Shown here: in pieces, positions 8,685 to 18,067 of the stretch
Position numbering within the stretch: the first letter of the stretch is position 1
Layout: every line of letters starts with the position of its first letter
Source of the DNA: Cyclobacteriaceae bacterium YHN15
GTDB taxonomy: Bacteria; Bacteroidota; Bacteroidia; Cytophagales; Cyclobacteriaceae
NCBI GenBank assembly: GCA_003797895.1
Contig: RKQB01000002.1
Coordinates: forward strand, 683,354 to 747,353
Length of the DNA: 64,000 bases
Reading direction: 5' to 3'
Notes under the pieces: generated by a model
Database searches by the model: none
The model's input: the letters and a program-made list of their open reading frames with translations, nothing else
Told to the model about the DNA's origin: nothing
Made by a program: the position numbers and the translations under genes

Positions 8685-9830
8685 TCAGAATTTAATTTTT
8701 GTCAGCAATTCTATTCCTTTTTCGAGGACTGATTCATCTTTGGCAAAACAGAATCTTAAAAGTTTATGGTCTAATCCATCATGATAAAAAACAGAAACCG
8801 GAATGCTGGCCACCCCATTTTCCTTTGTTATCCTGACAGCCAGATCCACATCACTTTCGTCGGTTAAATGTCCATATGATACCACTTGGAAAAAACTCCC
8901 TTGGGCCGGAGTAAAAGAGAATTTGGTTTGTTTCAAGCCTTCACAGAACAAATCCCTTTTTCTTTCATAAAATTCCTGAAGATGTAGATACCTACTGGAA
9001 TCTTCCAAAAAGTCAGCCAAAGCATATTGCATAGGAGTAGAGGTGCTGAATGTGAGAAATTGATGGATTTTCCTGAACTCAGCAGTCAAATCCTTCGGTG
9101 CCAGGCAATATCCGATTTTCCAACCGGTGACATGAAAGGTTTTCCCAAAAGAACCACAGGCAAAAGTCCTTTCCTTTAATAGCGGATGTGAAAATACGGG
9201 AATATGCTTTCTGCCATCAAAGGTAATATGCTCATAAACTTCATCACTTATGACAAAAATTTCTTTATCCTTTATCAATTCAGCCAACTGATCCAAATCA
9301 TTTTGGGTCCAGACATACCCACAGGGATTATGGGGACTATTGATCATGATCAATCTGGTCCTTTCATTGATGGCACTTTTGACTTTTTCCCAGTCCACAG
9401 AAAAATCAGGCAAAGTAAGAGGGACATAAACCGGAATACCCTGATTCAGTTCAACAGCAGGCGCATAACTGTCATAGGCAGGTTCAAGTAAAATCACTTC
9501 ATCGCCTTTCCTGACTACAGCTGTCACCGCTGAATAAAGGGCCTCGGTTGCTCCGGAGACTACGGTTACCTCTGAATCAGCATCAAAATCAGCGCCATAA
9601 ACAAGCTTTGTTTTTTCTGCAATCCGCTCTTTCAAAACCGGTATCCCGCTCATGGGAGCATACTGATTGAAACCTTTTCTCATATACTCACTGACCAAAT
9701 CCTGTAAATATGGATCACAATCAAAGCCCGGATATCCCTGGGAAAGATTTATGGCATTGTAATCCGATGCCATTTTAGACATAATGGTGAAAATGGTGGT
9801 TCCAATGTTGGGTAATTTGGAAGTGATCAT
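8685..9830 (-). CDS. Methionine / kynurenine-type aminotransferase (class I, PLP)
   Basis: 381 residues, a fold-I class I/II aminotransferase of the YbdL methionine aminotransferase / kynurenine aminotransferase group. Features: NLSQGYPGF near the N-terminus, VVSGATEALY (PLP phosphate contacts), NSPHNPCG with the substrate-binding Asn, ISDEVYEHITF (Asp contacting the pyridine nitrogen), and GSFGKTFHVTGWKIGY containing the Schiff-base Lys. It moves the amino group of methionine or aromatic amino acids to a 2-oxo acid; YbdL-type enzymes work in methionine regeneration. It starts 4 bases after the stop of the upstream APC permease gene, so the two are probably one operon and the permease may supply its substrate. 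Confidence 0.82.
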   Translation of the reverse strand: MITSKLPNIGTTIFTIMSKMASDYNAINLSQGYPGFDCDPYLQDLVSEYMRKGFNQYAPMSGIPVLKERIAEKTKLVYGADFDADSEVTVVSGATEALYSAVTAVVRKGDEVILLEPAYDSYAPAVELNQGIPVYVPLTLPDFSVDWEKVKSAINERTRLIMINSPHNPCGYVWTQNDLDQLAELIKDKEIFVISDEVYEHITFDGRKHIPVFSHPLLKERTFACGSFGKTFHVTGWKIGYCLAPKDLTAEFRKIHQFLTFSTSTPMQYALADFLEDSSRYLHLQEFYERKRDLFCEGLKQTKFSFTPAQGSFFQVVSYGHLTDESDVDLAVRITKENGVASIPVSVFYHDGLDHKLLRFCFAKDESVLEKGIELLTKIKF

Positions 9831-9833
9831 AAT

Positions 9834-11132
9834 TTAGACTTCAGTAATTCCTTCACTTATTTTCTTATCAAACAAAAATACAATAAAACCAACCAAAATA
9901 ATTCCCAAACCAAAAAGGCTCTCTGTAGGTCGATCAAGCAACATAAATACCATAATCCAGATACTGAAAATAATGTAAATAATCTGTAACCATGGTTTTA
10001 AAGGGCTTCTAAATCCTTCAACCTTTTTTAGGGTCAAAGAAGCTGAAATAGTCAATGTTCCCATCAACTGAAGCACAAAACCTGCGTACAACAATACCGC
10101 TTCAAATGAACCTGAAAACATCAATATCAAACTGATGGTGGTATTGAACCAAATCGCTCTAACCGGTACGCCGCTTTGGTTTGTCTTTGCCAGTGGCCTC
10201 CAAAACCGGAATTCCTTGGCCATTGCGTTGGTGATTCTTGGGCCTACCCAAGTATACCCGCTTATGGTCGCTATTAACTGAATGCCAATGAATAGACTGA
10301 CCCAAAATACTCCTTTGGTTCCAAATAAATTTCCAAATGCCAAGGTGGCTACCTGAACCTTACCGGAAAGCTGCTCAATACTGGCGTGCTTTAGTAAAAC
10401 AAGTTGAATCAAAATATACAGTACCATCACCAGAAATGTGGCTAAAATCAGGGCTTTGGGAAGATTCTTTCTTGGTTCGTCAATTTCCTCCACAATGTAG
10501 GCAGCCGAATTCCAACCGGTGTAGGCATAGAATACAAAAACCATGGAAACAGCAAAGCCCGGCGAAATAATTTCAGTCGTCCAAGATGATCCAAAATCGT
10601 AGCTGCTTTCTGCCAAAGTAGATGCCCATGCTGTTCCGATTAGGATCAGGGAAGAGATAAATAGCAGTTTTATGGTGGTCAGGATATTTTGTGCCAATCC
10701 GGATTGAGAAACGGAGACGGAATGGACCAAGCTCATCAGCAGAATAGAACTGATTCCAAGTGACAGGCTTTTATTGTAACCGATCAAAGGTTCCCAATAT
10801 TGTACCATGGCCATGGAAGCTATGGCTATAGGGGCTGAAAAACCCACTGTTAGTGAAATCCAAGCATATAGGTACCCTGCGGCTGGATGGATGGTTCTTG
10901 AAAGGAAAATATAATCCCCACCTGATTTTTTAAAGTGGGTTCCCAATTCAGCATAAATAAAGGCACCAATTAAGGCCATTACTCCTCCTATCGACCAAAG
11001 TAGAATAATACTCCATGTATTTTGGCTATCTGCCACCTGAAAACCCAAACTTGTAAAAACACCGGTTCCTACCATATTGGCAATCACCAAGCTGGCAGCA
11101 GTCTTCCATCCTATTTTATCTCTGATTTTCAA
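9834..11132 (-). CDS. APC-family amino acid permease
   Basis: 432 residues with about 12 hydrophobic segments and the APC superfamily N-terminal signature (KIGWKTAASLVIANMVGTGVF), where the unwound helix 1 GTG motif binds the amino acid carboxylate. It should be an inner-membrane amino acid:H+ or exchange transporter. The only start that keeps this N-terminus is TTG at 11132, since an in-frame stop lies directly upstream; a TTG start is unusual for this window. The aminotransferase gene follows after 3 bases. Substrate cannot be read from sequence; methionine or another hydrophobic amino acid would fit the partner, but this is a guess from context. Confidence 0.82.
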   Translation of the reverse strand: MKIRDKIGWKTAASLVIANMVGTGVFTSLGFQVADSQNTWSIILLWSIGGVMALIGAFIYAELGTHFKKSGGDYIFLSRTIHPAAGYLYAWISLTVGFSAPIAIASMAMVQYWEPLIGYNKSLSLGISSILLMSLVHSVSVSQSGLAQNILTTIKLLFISSLILIGTAWASTLAESSYDFGSSWTTEIISPGFAVSMVFVFYAYTGWNSAAYIVEEIDEPRKNLPKALILATFLVMVLYILIQLVLLKHASIEQLSGKVQVATLAFGNLFGTKGVFWVSLFIGIQLIATISGYTWVGPRITNAMAKEFRFWRPLAKTNQSGVPVRAIWFNTTISLILMFSGSFEAVLLYAGFVLQLMGTLTISASLTLKKVEGFRSPLKPWLQIIYIIFSIWIMVFMLLDRPTESLFGLGIILVGFIVFLFDKKISEGITEV

Positions 11133-11491
11133 TTAATTGGACATTTAAAGTAAAGGATAGATCAAGTAGTTAAAACAAGGTAATCAAAAATAAAAAAAGA
11201 CAATTTGACTTTGTAAGAAATATTATTTTTCATTATTCCCTAAAGAAGGAACAATTACATGTTAATCTGATATTTTCAGATATCGGGTATCAATTGATAC
11301 TGTCAAATTCCTTAACGGTTTTGAATCTTGGAATTTGGATTTTGAATCTTTTAGCTTGGGGTTTGGAGCTTGGCTTTTTGTAATTCTAAATTGTACCTTC
11401 GTAATTCTAACAACCTTGTTTCTTGGACAGCAAATGGCTAGTTTTGCGCCACTTTAGAGCTGAATTTATATAAACCCAAAGGTCTAACATC
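11133..11491. other. Intergenic region between divergent permease and arginase genes
   Basis: About 360 bases. The left part is AT-rich. At 11320-11375 there is a run of near-repeats built on GAATCTTGG / TTTGGAGCTTGG, which looks like intergenic filler of the kind common in Bacteroidota genomes. A pair of direct repeats (11380-11389 and 11401-11410) sits closer to the arginase. I see no ORF or RNA gene. Confidence 0.5.
11380..11410 (+). repeat. Direct repeat GTAATTCTAA, period 21 bases, upstream of arginase
   Basis: GTAATTCTAA occurs at 11380-11389 and again at 11401-11410, two DNA turns apart. TACCTTCG (11394-11401), one base off the TAnnTTTG -7 box, lies between, with a TTG 21 bases upstream of it. 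This spacing would suit a dimeric regulator binding at the arginase promoter, but nothing else supports that. Confidence 0.35.
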
Positions 11492-12442
11492 ATGAGAAAC
11501 ATTAAGTTAGTGGAAGTAAGGTCAGAAATTGCCGCTGGTACCAGAGGGGCCAGCTTGGGTATTGATGCCTTAAAAATTGCCAGCCTGGACAAAACATCTG
11601 ATTTTTTCACCAGGTTTGACCCTATACATGTCCAAGATGCTAATAATTTCCTTTGGAGGGGCAATAAACATCCACATGCCAAATATATTGATGGGGTTTA
11701 TCAGGTCCTGAAAAACGTGTACAGCACCATAGAATCTTTGAGATTGGAGAAAATATTCCCCATTATATTGGCAGGGGATCATTCTACAGCAGCTGGTACC
11801 ATCATGGGAATTAAAGCAGCAGATCCCGAAAAGCGTTTGGGCGTCATATGGATAGATGCACATGCAGATCTACATACTCCTTATACTACCCCCTCTGGAA
11901 ATATGCATGGGATGCCTTTGGCCATGTGCATTCAGACTGACAATTTAGAATGTCAGGTGAATGACCCTTCTGAGGAAACCAAGCAATATTGGGAAAAAAT
12001 CAAAAAAATCGGGGGGGATAACCCAAAGATAAAGGCAGAAGACATTGTTTTTATTTCAGTACGCGACACAGAAGAAGCTGAGGATCATTTGATAAAAAAA
12101 TTCGGCATGAAGAACTTTACTACTGAGGAAGTCAGGAGTATTGGGGTTAAAAAAGTGGCTGAGATGGCCCTGGATGTTCTTAAGGAATGTGAGCAAATAT
12201 ATATTTCATTTGATGTGGATAGTTTGGATTCTTCGATTTCAGTTGGAACCGGAACACCTGTCCCCAACGGTTTGACAGTGGATGAAGCTTTGGCACTTAA
12301 TACCTTACTGATCAAGGATAAAAGGGTCTGTTGCTGGGAAATTGTAGAGGTAAATCCTACCTTGGACACGGAAAATCTGATGGCTGAAAATGCCTTCGAC
12401 ATCCTTGAAGCCACCACCAAATCTTTGGTCGATAACTTTTAA
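11492..12442 (+). CDS. rocF: Arginase-family hydrolase, probably arginase
   Basis: 316 residues of the ureohydrolase fold. The binuclear manganese ligands are all visible: GDHS (His ~101), DAHADLHT (two Asp and one His ~126-130) and SFDVDSLD (two Asp ~229-231). The SGNMHGMPLAM segment and GTGTPVPNGLT loop are typical of arginases more than agmatinases. Reaction: L-arginine to L-ornithine and urea in the cytoplasm. No partner gene is adjacent; argS follows 200 bases downstream on the same strand. Agmatinase or formiminoglutamase are alternatives within the fold, and the arginine decarboxylase in the window would make an agmatinase useful, but the loop sequences favour arginase. Confidence 0.78.
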   Translation: MRNIKLVEVRSEIAAGTRGASLGIDALKIASLDKTSDFFTRFDPIHVQDANNFLWRGNKHPHAKYIDGVYQVLKNVYSTIESLRLEKIFPIILAGDHSTAAGTIMGIKAADPEKRLGVIWIDAHADLHTPYTTPSGNMHGMPLAMCIQTDNLECQVNDPSEETKQYWEKIKKIGGDNPKIKAEDIVFISVRDTEEAEDHLIKKFGMKNFTTEEVRSIGVKKVAEMALDVLKECEQIYISFDVDSLDSSISVGTGTPVPNGLTVDEALALNTLLIKDKRVCCWEIVEVNPTLDTENLMAENAFDILEATTKSLVDNF

Positions 12443-12649
12443 ACCGCAAGGATCCCTTTTGAAAAAATATTAAAATAATTTAATCCTAAAGACCGCAAAG
12501 ATCGGGAATCCGAAAATGATAAGTGCATCCAGTGAAGTTTTGGAATTGATAGAGGAAAATGAAAACGAAGTCAAAAAAACATTCCTTTCTTGGTGGTTTA
12601 AATAAAAAATATAAAAATCTTTGTGCCCTCTGTGGCATCATCAAATATA
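12443..12649. repeat. Intergenic segment with diverged ACCGCAAAGATC-type repeats
   Basis: ACCGCAAGGATC (12443-12454) and ACCGCAAAGATC (12492-12503) differ at one position. The inverse, ATCTTTG, appears at 12617-12623 followed by a CCCTCTGTGG tail. Between them lies a 29-codon ATG ORF (12516-12605) with no recognisable product. Similar CAAAGA-type blocks are common between genes in Bacteroidota, and these look like worn copies. Confidence 0.4.
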
Positions 12650-14440
12650 ATGGATTTAGAAAAACAAATTATTTCAACCTTACAGCAAGCCTTCAAAGAG
12701 CTGTTTGACCACGAAGTTGGAGAAAGCGAACTTTCCCTTCAGCCAACCCGAAAGGAGTTTGAAGGAAGCTATACCTTTGTAGTTTTCCCCTATTTAAAAG
12801 TAACCAAACTCAATCCAGAAGCTTCCGCTGCTAAATTGGGGGAATTTCTAAAATCCAATTGTAAATCCGTCCAGGAATTTAATGTGGTCAAGGGTTTCCT
12901 CAATATTTCCCTTAGTGAGACTTCTTGGTTGAGTGTGTTCAAGAAATTATACACCAATCCTCAATTGGGACAATTGCCTTTGAACGGGAAAAAAGTGATG
13001 GTTGAGTATTCCAGCCCCAACACCAACAAACCCCTTCATTTAGGGCATTTGAGAAATAATTTTCTTGGTTTTTCTGTTTCAGAGATTCTCAAAGCCAATG
13101 GATATGAGGTAATTAAAGCCAACCTTGTAAATGACCGTGGAATCCATATCTGTAAGTCCATGGTAGCTTATAAACACTTTGGGAATGGAGAAACCCCGGA
13201 AACTTCCGGGATAAAAGGGGATCATCTGGCCGGAAAATACTATGTTATTTTTGACAAAGAACACAAAAAGCAATCCCGGGAATTGATTGAAAAAGGACTA
13301 AGCGAAGAAGATGCCAATAAAAATACCCCGATTATGTTGGAAGCCCAGGAAATGTTGAGGTCATGGGAAGCAGGGGAAAAAGAAGTGGTCGACCTTTGGA
13401 AATCCATGAATTCCTGGGTCTATGAAGGCTTTAACGTAACCTATAAGAAAATGGGGGTTGACTTTGACAAGTTTTATTACGAGTCAGACACTTATCTTCT
13501 GGGAAAAAATATCGTAGATGAAGGTTTAAAAAAAGGGGTTTTCTTCAAAAAGGAAAATGGTTCCATATGGGTTGACCTGAGTGATGAAGGCCTGGATGAA
13601 AAACTTGTCTTAAGGGCAGACGGCACCTCTGTATATATTACACAGGATATGGGTACCTGCGAACTGAAATATGAAGACTTTCAATTTGATAAATCCGTCT
13701 ACGTGGTAGGAAATGAACAGGACTATCATTTTGATGTACTGTTTAAGATCATGAGAAAGCTTGGGAGACCCTATGGCGATGGATTATACCATCTATCCTA
13801 CGGTATGGTCGATCTCCCATCCGGAAAAATGAAATCCAGGGAAGGTACCGTGGTAGATGCCGACGATCTCATGCAGGAAATGATAGATACGGCTGCATCC
13901 CATACCAAAGAATTGGGTAAAATAGACGGATTCACTCCTGAACAAGCTGAGGAATTATATGAAATTTTAGGAATGGGTGCCTTGAAGTATTTTTTACTAA
14001 AAGTAGATCCTAAAAAACGAATGCTCTTTAATCCACAGGAATCTATAGAATTCCAGGGAAATACGGGTCCATTTATACAATATTCTCATGCAAGGATAGC
14101 TTCCATCTTGAGAAAGGCCGAGCAAATTGACATCAATTACAGTGCTGATGCCCTAGAGGGGTTATCACATTTGGAAGATACTGAAAGAGAACTGATTGTC
14201 ATTCTGAATGAATTTGAGAAAAAAATCCAATTGGCCGGTGAAGATTATTCCCCCTCTGTTTTAGCGCAATACATGTTTGATCTGGCCAAGGAATACAACA
14301 GATTTTATGCTGAATTGCCTATATTTAACGAAAGAGATGAAAAAGTACAATCATTTAGAATTGCGCTTTCTGCACTGACAGCCAAAACAATCAGAAGAGG
14401 AATGCAGTTATTAGGTATAAAAGTCCCAGACAGAATGTAA
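12650..14440 (+). CDS. argS: Arginyl-tRNA synthetase
   Basis: About 596 residues from the ATG at 12650 (MDLEKQIISTL); a GTG at 12623 would add nine residues encoded in the intergenic repeat and is less likely. Class I synthetase: N-terminal additional domain for the tRNA elbow (residues ~1-110), then the Rossmann fold with the HIGH-like signature in the segment SSPNTNKPLHLGHLRNNFLG (HLGH), a GMVDLPSGKMKSREGT stretch that supplies the KMSKS-like region, and the C-terminal DALR helical domain (YNRFYAELPIF). It charges tRNA-Arg with arginine. Glutathione peroxidase follows after one base, so the two are probably co-transcribed. Confidence 0.93.
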   Translation: MDLEKQIISTLQQAFKELFDHEVGESELSLQPTRKEFEGSYTFVVFPYLKVTKLNPEASAAKLGEFLKSNCKSVQEFNVVKGFLNISLSETSWLSVFKKLYTNPQLGQLPLNGKKVMVEYSSPNTNKPLHLGHLRNNFLGFSVSEILKANGYEVIKANLVNDRGIHICKSMVAYKHFGNGETPETSGIKGDHLAGKYYVIFDKEHKKQSRELIEKGLSEEDANKNTPIMLEAQEMLRSWEAGEKEVVDLWKSMNSWVYEGFNVTYKKMGVDFDKFYYESDTYLLGKNIVDEGLKKGVFFKKENGSIWVDLSDEGLDEKLVLRADGTSVYITQDMGTCELKYEDFQFDKSVYVVGNEQDYHFDVLFKIMRKLGRPYGDGLYHLSYGMVDLPSGKMKSREGTVVDADDLMQEMIDTAASHTKELGKIDGFTPEQAEELYEILGMGALKYFLLKVDPKKRMLFNPQESIEFQGNTGPFIQYSHARIASILRKAEQIDINYSADALEGLSHLEDTERELIVILNEFEKKIQLAGEDYSPSVLAQYMFDLAKEYNRFYAELPIFNERDEKVQSFRIALSALTAKTIRRGMQLLGIKVPDRM

Positions 14441-14441
14441 T

Positions 14442-15023
14442 ATGAAAAAACTATTATTTGTATTTGCGGTTATCGCATTTGCCTGTACCTCAAGTGTACA
14501 AAAACAAAACCCTCAAAACATCACCACTTTAGATCAATTGATCATGCAAAAATCCATTTATGATTTTAAAATGAAGGATATCAATGGGAATGAAGTGGAT
14601 TTCTCACAATTCAAAGGAAAAAAACTTCTTTTGGTAAATGTTGCCTCAAAATGTGGTTATACTCCCCAATATGAAGATTTCCAGAAACTCCATGAAATGC
14701 ATGGGGATAAAGTAGTGATCATTGGATTCCCTGCCAATAATTTCGGGGGACAGGAACCGGGAACCAATGAGGACATCAAGCAGTTTTGTTCTGAAAACTA
14801 TGGGGTAACTTTCACCCTTATGGACAAAATTTCGGTAAAAGGTGCTGACAAAGACCCATTGTACCGTTGGTTATCGGATAAAGATCTGAATGGTTGGAAC
14901 GATAAAGAACCATCTTGGAATTTCTGCAAATATTTTATCAATGACAAAGGTGAATTGGTGAAATTTTTCCCCTCTTCAGTAAAGCCAACAGATGAAGACA
15001 TATTGAAACTGATAACAGCTTAA
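14442..15023 (+). CDS. Glutathione peroxidase-family peroxidase, predicted lipoprotein
   Basis: 193 residues. The N-terminus (MKKLLFVFAVIAFAC) ends in a lipobox with Cys15, so the enzyme should be anchored on the outside of the inner membrane or in the outer membrane. The GPx fold follows: peroxidatic Cys71 in ASKCGYT, Gln104 in NNFGGQEPG, Trp159-Asn160 in WNF, completing the usual tetrad. Cys116 in QFCSENYG fits the resolving Cys of thioredoxin-dependent GPx enzymes, so glutathione is probably not the donor. Cys162 replaces the usual Thr or Ser after WNF and is an extra thiol near the active site. It reduces H2O2 or lipid peroxides. Starts one base after argS. Confidence 0.87.
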   Translation: MKKLLFVFAVIAFACTSSVQKQNPQNITTLDQLIMQKSIYDFKMKDINGNEVDFSQFKGKKLLLVNVASKCGYTPQYEDFQKLHEMHGDKVVIIGFPANNFGGQEPGTNEDIKQFCSENYGVTFTLMDKISVKGADKDPLYRWLSDKDLNGWNDKEPSWNFCKYFINDKGELVKFFPSSVKPTDEDILKLITA

Positions 15024-15044
15024 TTTTGCATAAAATTTAGGATA

Positions 15045-15080
15045 GACCTGATCTCCTTTCTTGGGAAGTCAGGTTTTTTA
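15045..15080 (+). terminator. Intrinsic terminator after argS-gpx
   Basis: Arms ACCTGA (15046-15051) and TCAGGT (15069-15074) followed by a T run to 15079. It lies 22 bases after the peroxidase stop codon and separates it from menA. Confidence 0.75.
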
Positions 15081-15105
15081 TTAGTTTTGCTTCAAAGATT
15101 ACTCA

Positions 15106-16017
15106 GTGGATATTATAATCTCCAATAAAAAGCAGGCATGGTTGCATGCCATAAGGTTAAGAACACTCCCTTTGGCTTTGTCAAGCATTCTGATGGGTTC
15201 TATCCTTGCGGCATATGGCAATAACTTTAGATGGCCTGTGTTTATTTTAGCTGCTTTGACTACAATCTTTTTGCAGGTACTTTCCAATCTGTCCAATGAT
15301 TATGGAGACAGTATTCATGGTGCCGACAGTGACGAGAGAAAGGGACCTGTAAGAGCGGTGCAATCCGGCATGATCAGTTTAACTGAGATGAAAACAGCCA
15401 TGATTTTACTGACTGGTTTTTCTTTATTTTCGGGTCTTACTTTATTGTATTTTTCCTTTCAGGATTGGAAATTATTTGCGCTGTTTCTTGGATTTGGAAT
15501 CATGGCCATATGGGCTGCAATAACCTATACCTCTGGTGATAAACCTTATGGTTACGTAGGTCTGGGAGATATATCCGTTTTCCTGTTTTTTGGTTTGCTT
15601 GGTGTGGTTGGAACCTATTTCCTTCATAGTCTTGATATCACTTTGACTGTTTTTTGGCCTGCAATCTCCTTAGGCTGCTTCAGTACTGCAGTCCTTAACA
15701 TCAACAATATCAGGGATATTGAATCTGACAAAAAAGCAGGAAAAAAATCAATTCCTGTTCGAATAGGTAGAAAAAAAGCTATCCATTACAACTGGGCATT
15801 GATCATAACCGGAAATATGGCTTTATTGATTTTTGCTATTGCAAATGGCGCTTATGGAAGCTTGATTGCACTACTTGCCTTTCCATTGATGATGGTGATA
15901 GGAAAATCGATTCAGGCCAAGCAGGAATCCCATGAACTCGATCCTTACTTGAAAAAAATGGCACTGTCCACTTTAATGTGGGTAATTCTCTTTGGCTTCG
16001 GTCTTTTATTTTTTTGA
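15106..16017 (+). CDS. menA: 1,4-dihydroxy-2-naphthoate polyprenyltransferase
   Basis: 303 residues, UbiA superfamily, eight or nine membrane segments. It attaches the polyprenyl chain to 1,4-dihydroxy-2-naphthoate, the membrane step of menaquinone synthesis. Signature regions: NDYGDSIHGAD followed by GPVRAVQSG (first Asp-rich prenyl-diphosphate site, MenA-type) and NNIRDIESDKKAGKKSIPVRIG (second site). The start is GTG at 15106; an in-frame stop 22 bases upstream and no earlier ATG leave it as the best choice. It follows the argS-gpx terminator and has its own promoter region. menC of the same pathway lies at 38.3 kb. Confidence 0.9.
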   Translation: MDIIISNKKQAWLHAIRLRTLPLALSSILMGSILAAYGNNFRWPVFILAALTTIFLQVLSNLSNDYGDSIHGADSDERKGPVRAVQSGMISLTEMKTAMILLTGFSLFSGLTLLYFSFQDWKLFALFLGFGIMAIWAAITYTSGDKPYGYVGLGDISVFLFFGLLGVVGTYFLHSLDITLTVFWPAISLGCFSTAVLNINNIRDIESDKKAGKKSIPVRIGRKKAIHYNWALIITGNMALLIFAIANGAYGSLIALLAFPLMMVIGKSIQAKQESHELDPYLKKMALSTLMWVILFGFGLLFF

Positions 16018-16088
16018 TAATTTATCAAGGTTTTTATTCGGATTGATGGATTTTTTGTATTTTCCAACATCAATCAAAACCCTACGAT

Positions 16089-16940
16089 ATGAAAACCATT
16101 CTTGTACCTTATGATTTTTCGAAAGAATCAGAGTATGCCTTTGAATTTGCAAAAGGACTTGCAAAGAAAACTAAAAACAAATTAAAACTTTTCCATGTCA
16201 TAGAGTTACCGACACCTCAGAGTTTTAACTCCTTTGGAGAAGCAGGTGCTTTCAGCAATGAAGGTACTCAGATTTTTATGATAGAACTAATTGAAAAAAG
16301 AAAACAACAGATGAGGGAATTCGAGGAATCATTAAAAGACTCTGATTTTAAATTTGAGTCCAAAATGGTATTTGGAAATCCTTTTGTGGGAATCACCAAG
16401 GAAATACTTGAAATCAAGGCAGACCTCGTGGTAATGGGAAGTAAAGGCTCTTCCGGTTTGGAAGAAGTCCTCATTGGTAGTAATACCGAAAAAGTTGTGA
16501 GAAATGCATCATGCCCGGTGATCACTATAAAAGGACCCATTACGCCCGATGATATTAAAAAGGTTGTTTTTGCAAGTGATTTCAATGAGGTACCGGGAGA
16601 TGTTGTCAAAAGATTGAAAGCGGCGATTTCAACAATTGATGCAGAATTGCATTTGGTCAAAATCAATACACCGAGCATGTTTGAAAATACCCGCACTTCC
16701 ATGAATAAAATCAATGGTTTTATTGAAGATTTTGAAATCATCCCTACCACTAAGGTGGTATATAACAGTGCCTCAGAAGAAGATGGAATCCTGGAATATG
16801 CTGACGACATCAATGCGGACATGATAGCTATGTCCACCCATGGCCGTACTGGTTTTTTACATCTTTTGAGCGGGAGTATTGCTGAAGATGTGGTCAACGC
16901 AGCCAAAAGGCCGGTTTGGACCATGAAATCAAAAAAATGA
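16089..16940 (+). CDS. Universal stress protein with two Usp domains
   Basis: 283 residues made of two UspA-type domains (about 1-150 and 155-283). Both keep the ATP-binding loop pattern G-x2-G-x8/9-[19 protein letters not shown] in the first and [15 protein letters not shown] in the second, so both halves may bind nucleotide. Both begin with a beta strand plus Asp/Ser pattern ([23 protein letters not shown]). Cytoplasmic stress-response protein with no known reaction. The SUI1/YciH gene starts one base after its stop, so they form an operon. Confidence 0.9.
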   Translation: MKTILVPYDFSKESEYAFEFAKGLAKKTKNKLKLFHVIELPTPQSFNSFGEAGAFSNEGTQIFMIELIEKRKQQMREFEESLKDSDFKFESKMVFGNPFVGITKEILEIKADLVVMGSKGSSGLEEVLIGSNTEKVVRNASCPVITIKGPITPDDIKKVVFASDFNEVPGDVVKRLKAAISTIDAELHLVKINTPSMFENTRTSMNKINGFIEDFEIIPTTKVVYNSASEEDGILEYADDINADMIAMSTHGRTGFLHLLSGSIAEDVVNAAKRPVWTMKSKK

Positions 16941-16941
16941 A

Positions 16942-17298
16942 ATGAGTAAAAAAAAGAATAATGACTGGAAAAAAAGGGAAGGCGTTGTGTATTCTACCAG
17001 TCAGGAATTTGATTATGCGAGCGGTGAAGATTCTGATTTAAATACCCTACCTCCCCAACAACAAAACCTTAAAGTAATGTTGGACAAAAAATCAAGGGGG
17101 GGTAAACAAGTAACTTTAATTGAAGGCTTTATCGGTTCGGAAGATGATCTTAAAGAATTGGGTAAGCTGCTCAAGAATAAATGCGGTGTGGGAGGAAGTG
17201 CCAAAGATGGCGAAATCCTGATACAGGGAGATCACAGGGAAAAAGTAATTCAAATTCTTATCCAAGAGGGATATAAAGCAAAAAAATCAGGGGGTTGA
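16942..17298 (+). CDS. yciH: SUI1/eIF1-family translation factor (YciH-like)
   Basis: 118 residues. The C-terminal two-thirds is a SUI1 domain: [11 protein letters not shown], then [20 protein letters not shown], then [18 protein letters not shown]. The conserved KxKCGxGG loop is what eIF1 and YciH use to contact the small ribosomal subunit and check initiation. The N-terminal ~45 residues are charged and probably disordered. It starts one base after the universal stress protein stop, so the pair is likely translated from one message, linking stress response with initiation control. That link is inference from position. Confidence 0.88.
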   Translation: MSKKKNNDWKKREGVVYSTSQEFDYASGEDSDLNTLPPQQQNLKVMLDKKSRGGKQVTLIEGFIGSEDDLKELGKLLKNKCGVGGSAKDGEILIQGDHREKVIQILIQEGYKAKKSGG

Positions 17299-17350
17299 AT
17301 TTTCATCCCCTTTGGTTTTTTTTTAAAAATCCAAATCAAAAAAATCCAAT

Positions 17351-18067
17351 ATGTGGAACAGATTGTTTTATTTTTTAGAATTGCTTTTATTACTGCCCAT
17401 TCTTCCAGTTCTATATGACCAGGGAAAAAAGGTAAGGAACAAAATCTCAAAACTTACAGCCCATTCCAATTTTTTGGTTTTCAAAAGTGATATTGAGGAA
17501 TCATCTATTCTTATCCTTGGGGAGTCAACCGTGGCTGGCGTAGGTGCAAGTTCCCCCAGCCATACCATTTCACACCATGTATTTAATCAATTGAAAAATA
17601 AACATTCCGTGTATAACCTGGGAAAAAATGGCCTAAGAGCAGAAAATCTGAAAAGATTACTATTACACGGAAAACCTGATATCCCTAATGAAATAAATAC
17701 TGCGGTATTAATGGTAGGGGCCAATGACTGCTTTAAATTTACTCCTCCAGGAAAATTCAACAAGCATATACTGGAATTTGTGCTGTTCATAAGAAAAGTC
17801 AAAGGAGTTGGGAAAATAATTCTCTTCCCTATACCACCTGTTCATCAATTTCCATCACTGCCAAAGATTATCCGGTTTTTTCTTGGTTGGCATAGACGAA
17901 TTCTGACCAAAGAATTAAGGAGTTTAGAGAAAAAAATACCGGAATTGGAATTTGAAAATATCGAGGAAAGCTATCCGCCTGAATATTTCGCAAAAGATGG
18001 TATCCATCCTTCCGACCTGGGATATAAATTGCTGGCTGTTGAAATTTCGAAAAAGGTGGCTATTTAA
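17351..18067 (+). CDS. SGNH/GDSL-family hydrolase, membrane-anchored
   Basis: 238 residues. The first ~20 residues are hydrophobic (FYFLELLLLLPILPVL) without a clear cleavage site, which suggests a membrane anchor. The SGNH blocks follow: block I ILGESTVAGVGA with the nucleophile Ser, block II GKNGLRAENL with the Gly, block III LMVGANDC with the Asn, and block V DGIHPSDLGY with the catalytic Asp and His. The family comprises esterases, lipases and acetyl-hydrolases; substrate unknown. A long palindrome spans its stop codon. Confidence 0.85.
   Translation: MWNRLFYFLELLLLLPILPVLYDQGKKVRNKISKLTAHSNFLVFKSDIEESSILILGESTVAGVGASSPSHTISHHVFNQLKNKHSVYNLGKNGLRAENLKRLLLHGKPDIPNEINTAVLMVGANDCFKFTPPGKFNKHILEFVLFIRKVKGVGKIILFPIPPVHQFPSLPKIIRFFLGWHRRILTKELRSLEKKIPELEFENIEESYPPEYFAKDGIHPSDLGYKLLAVEISKKVAI

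Noticed and set aside
12085..12420. 111-residue frame opposite the arginase gene
   Set aside because: Shadow of a well-supported metalloenzyme gene; no start context or homology visible.
12516..12605. 29-codon ORF before argS
   Set aside because: Sits among worn repeats, product lacks any recognisable feature, and such ORFs are expected by chance.
16268..16924. 218-residue open frame on the minus strand
   Set aside because: It lies wholly opposite the universal stress protein gene, whose domains are certain; its product is Ser/Leu-rich without motifs.
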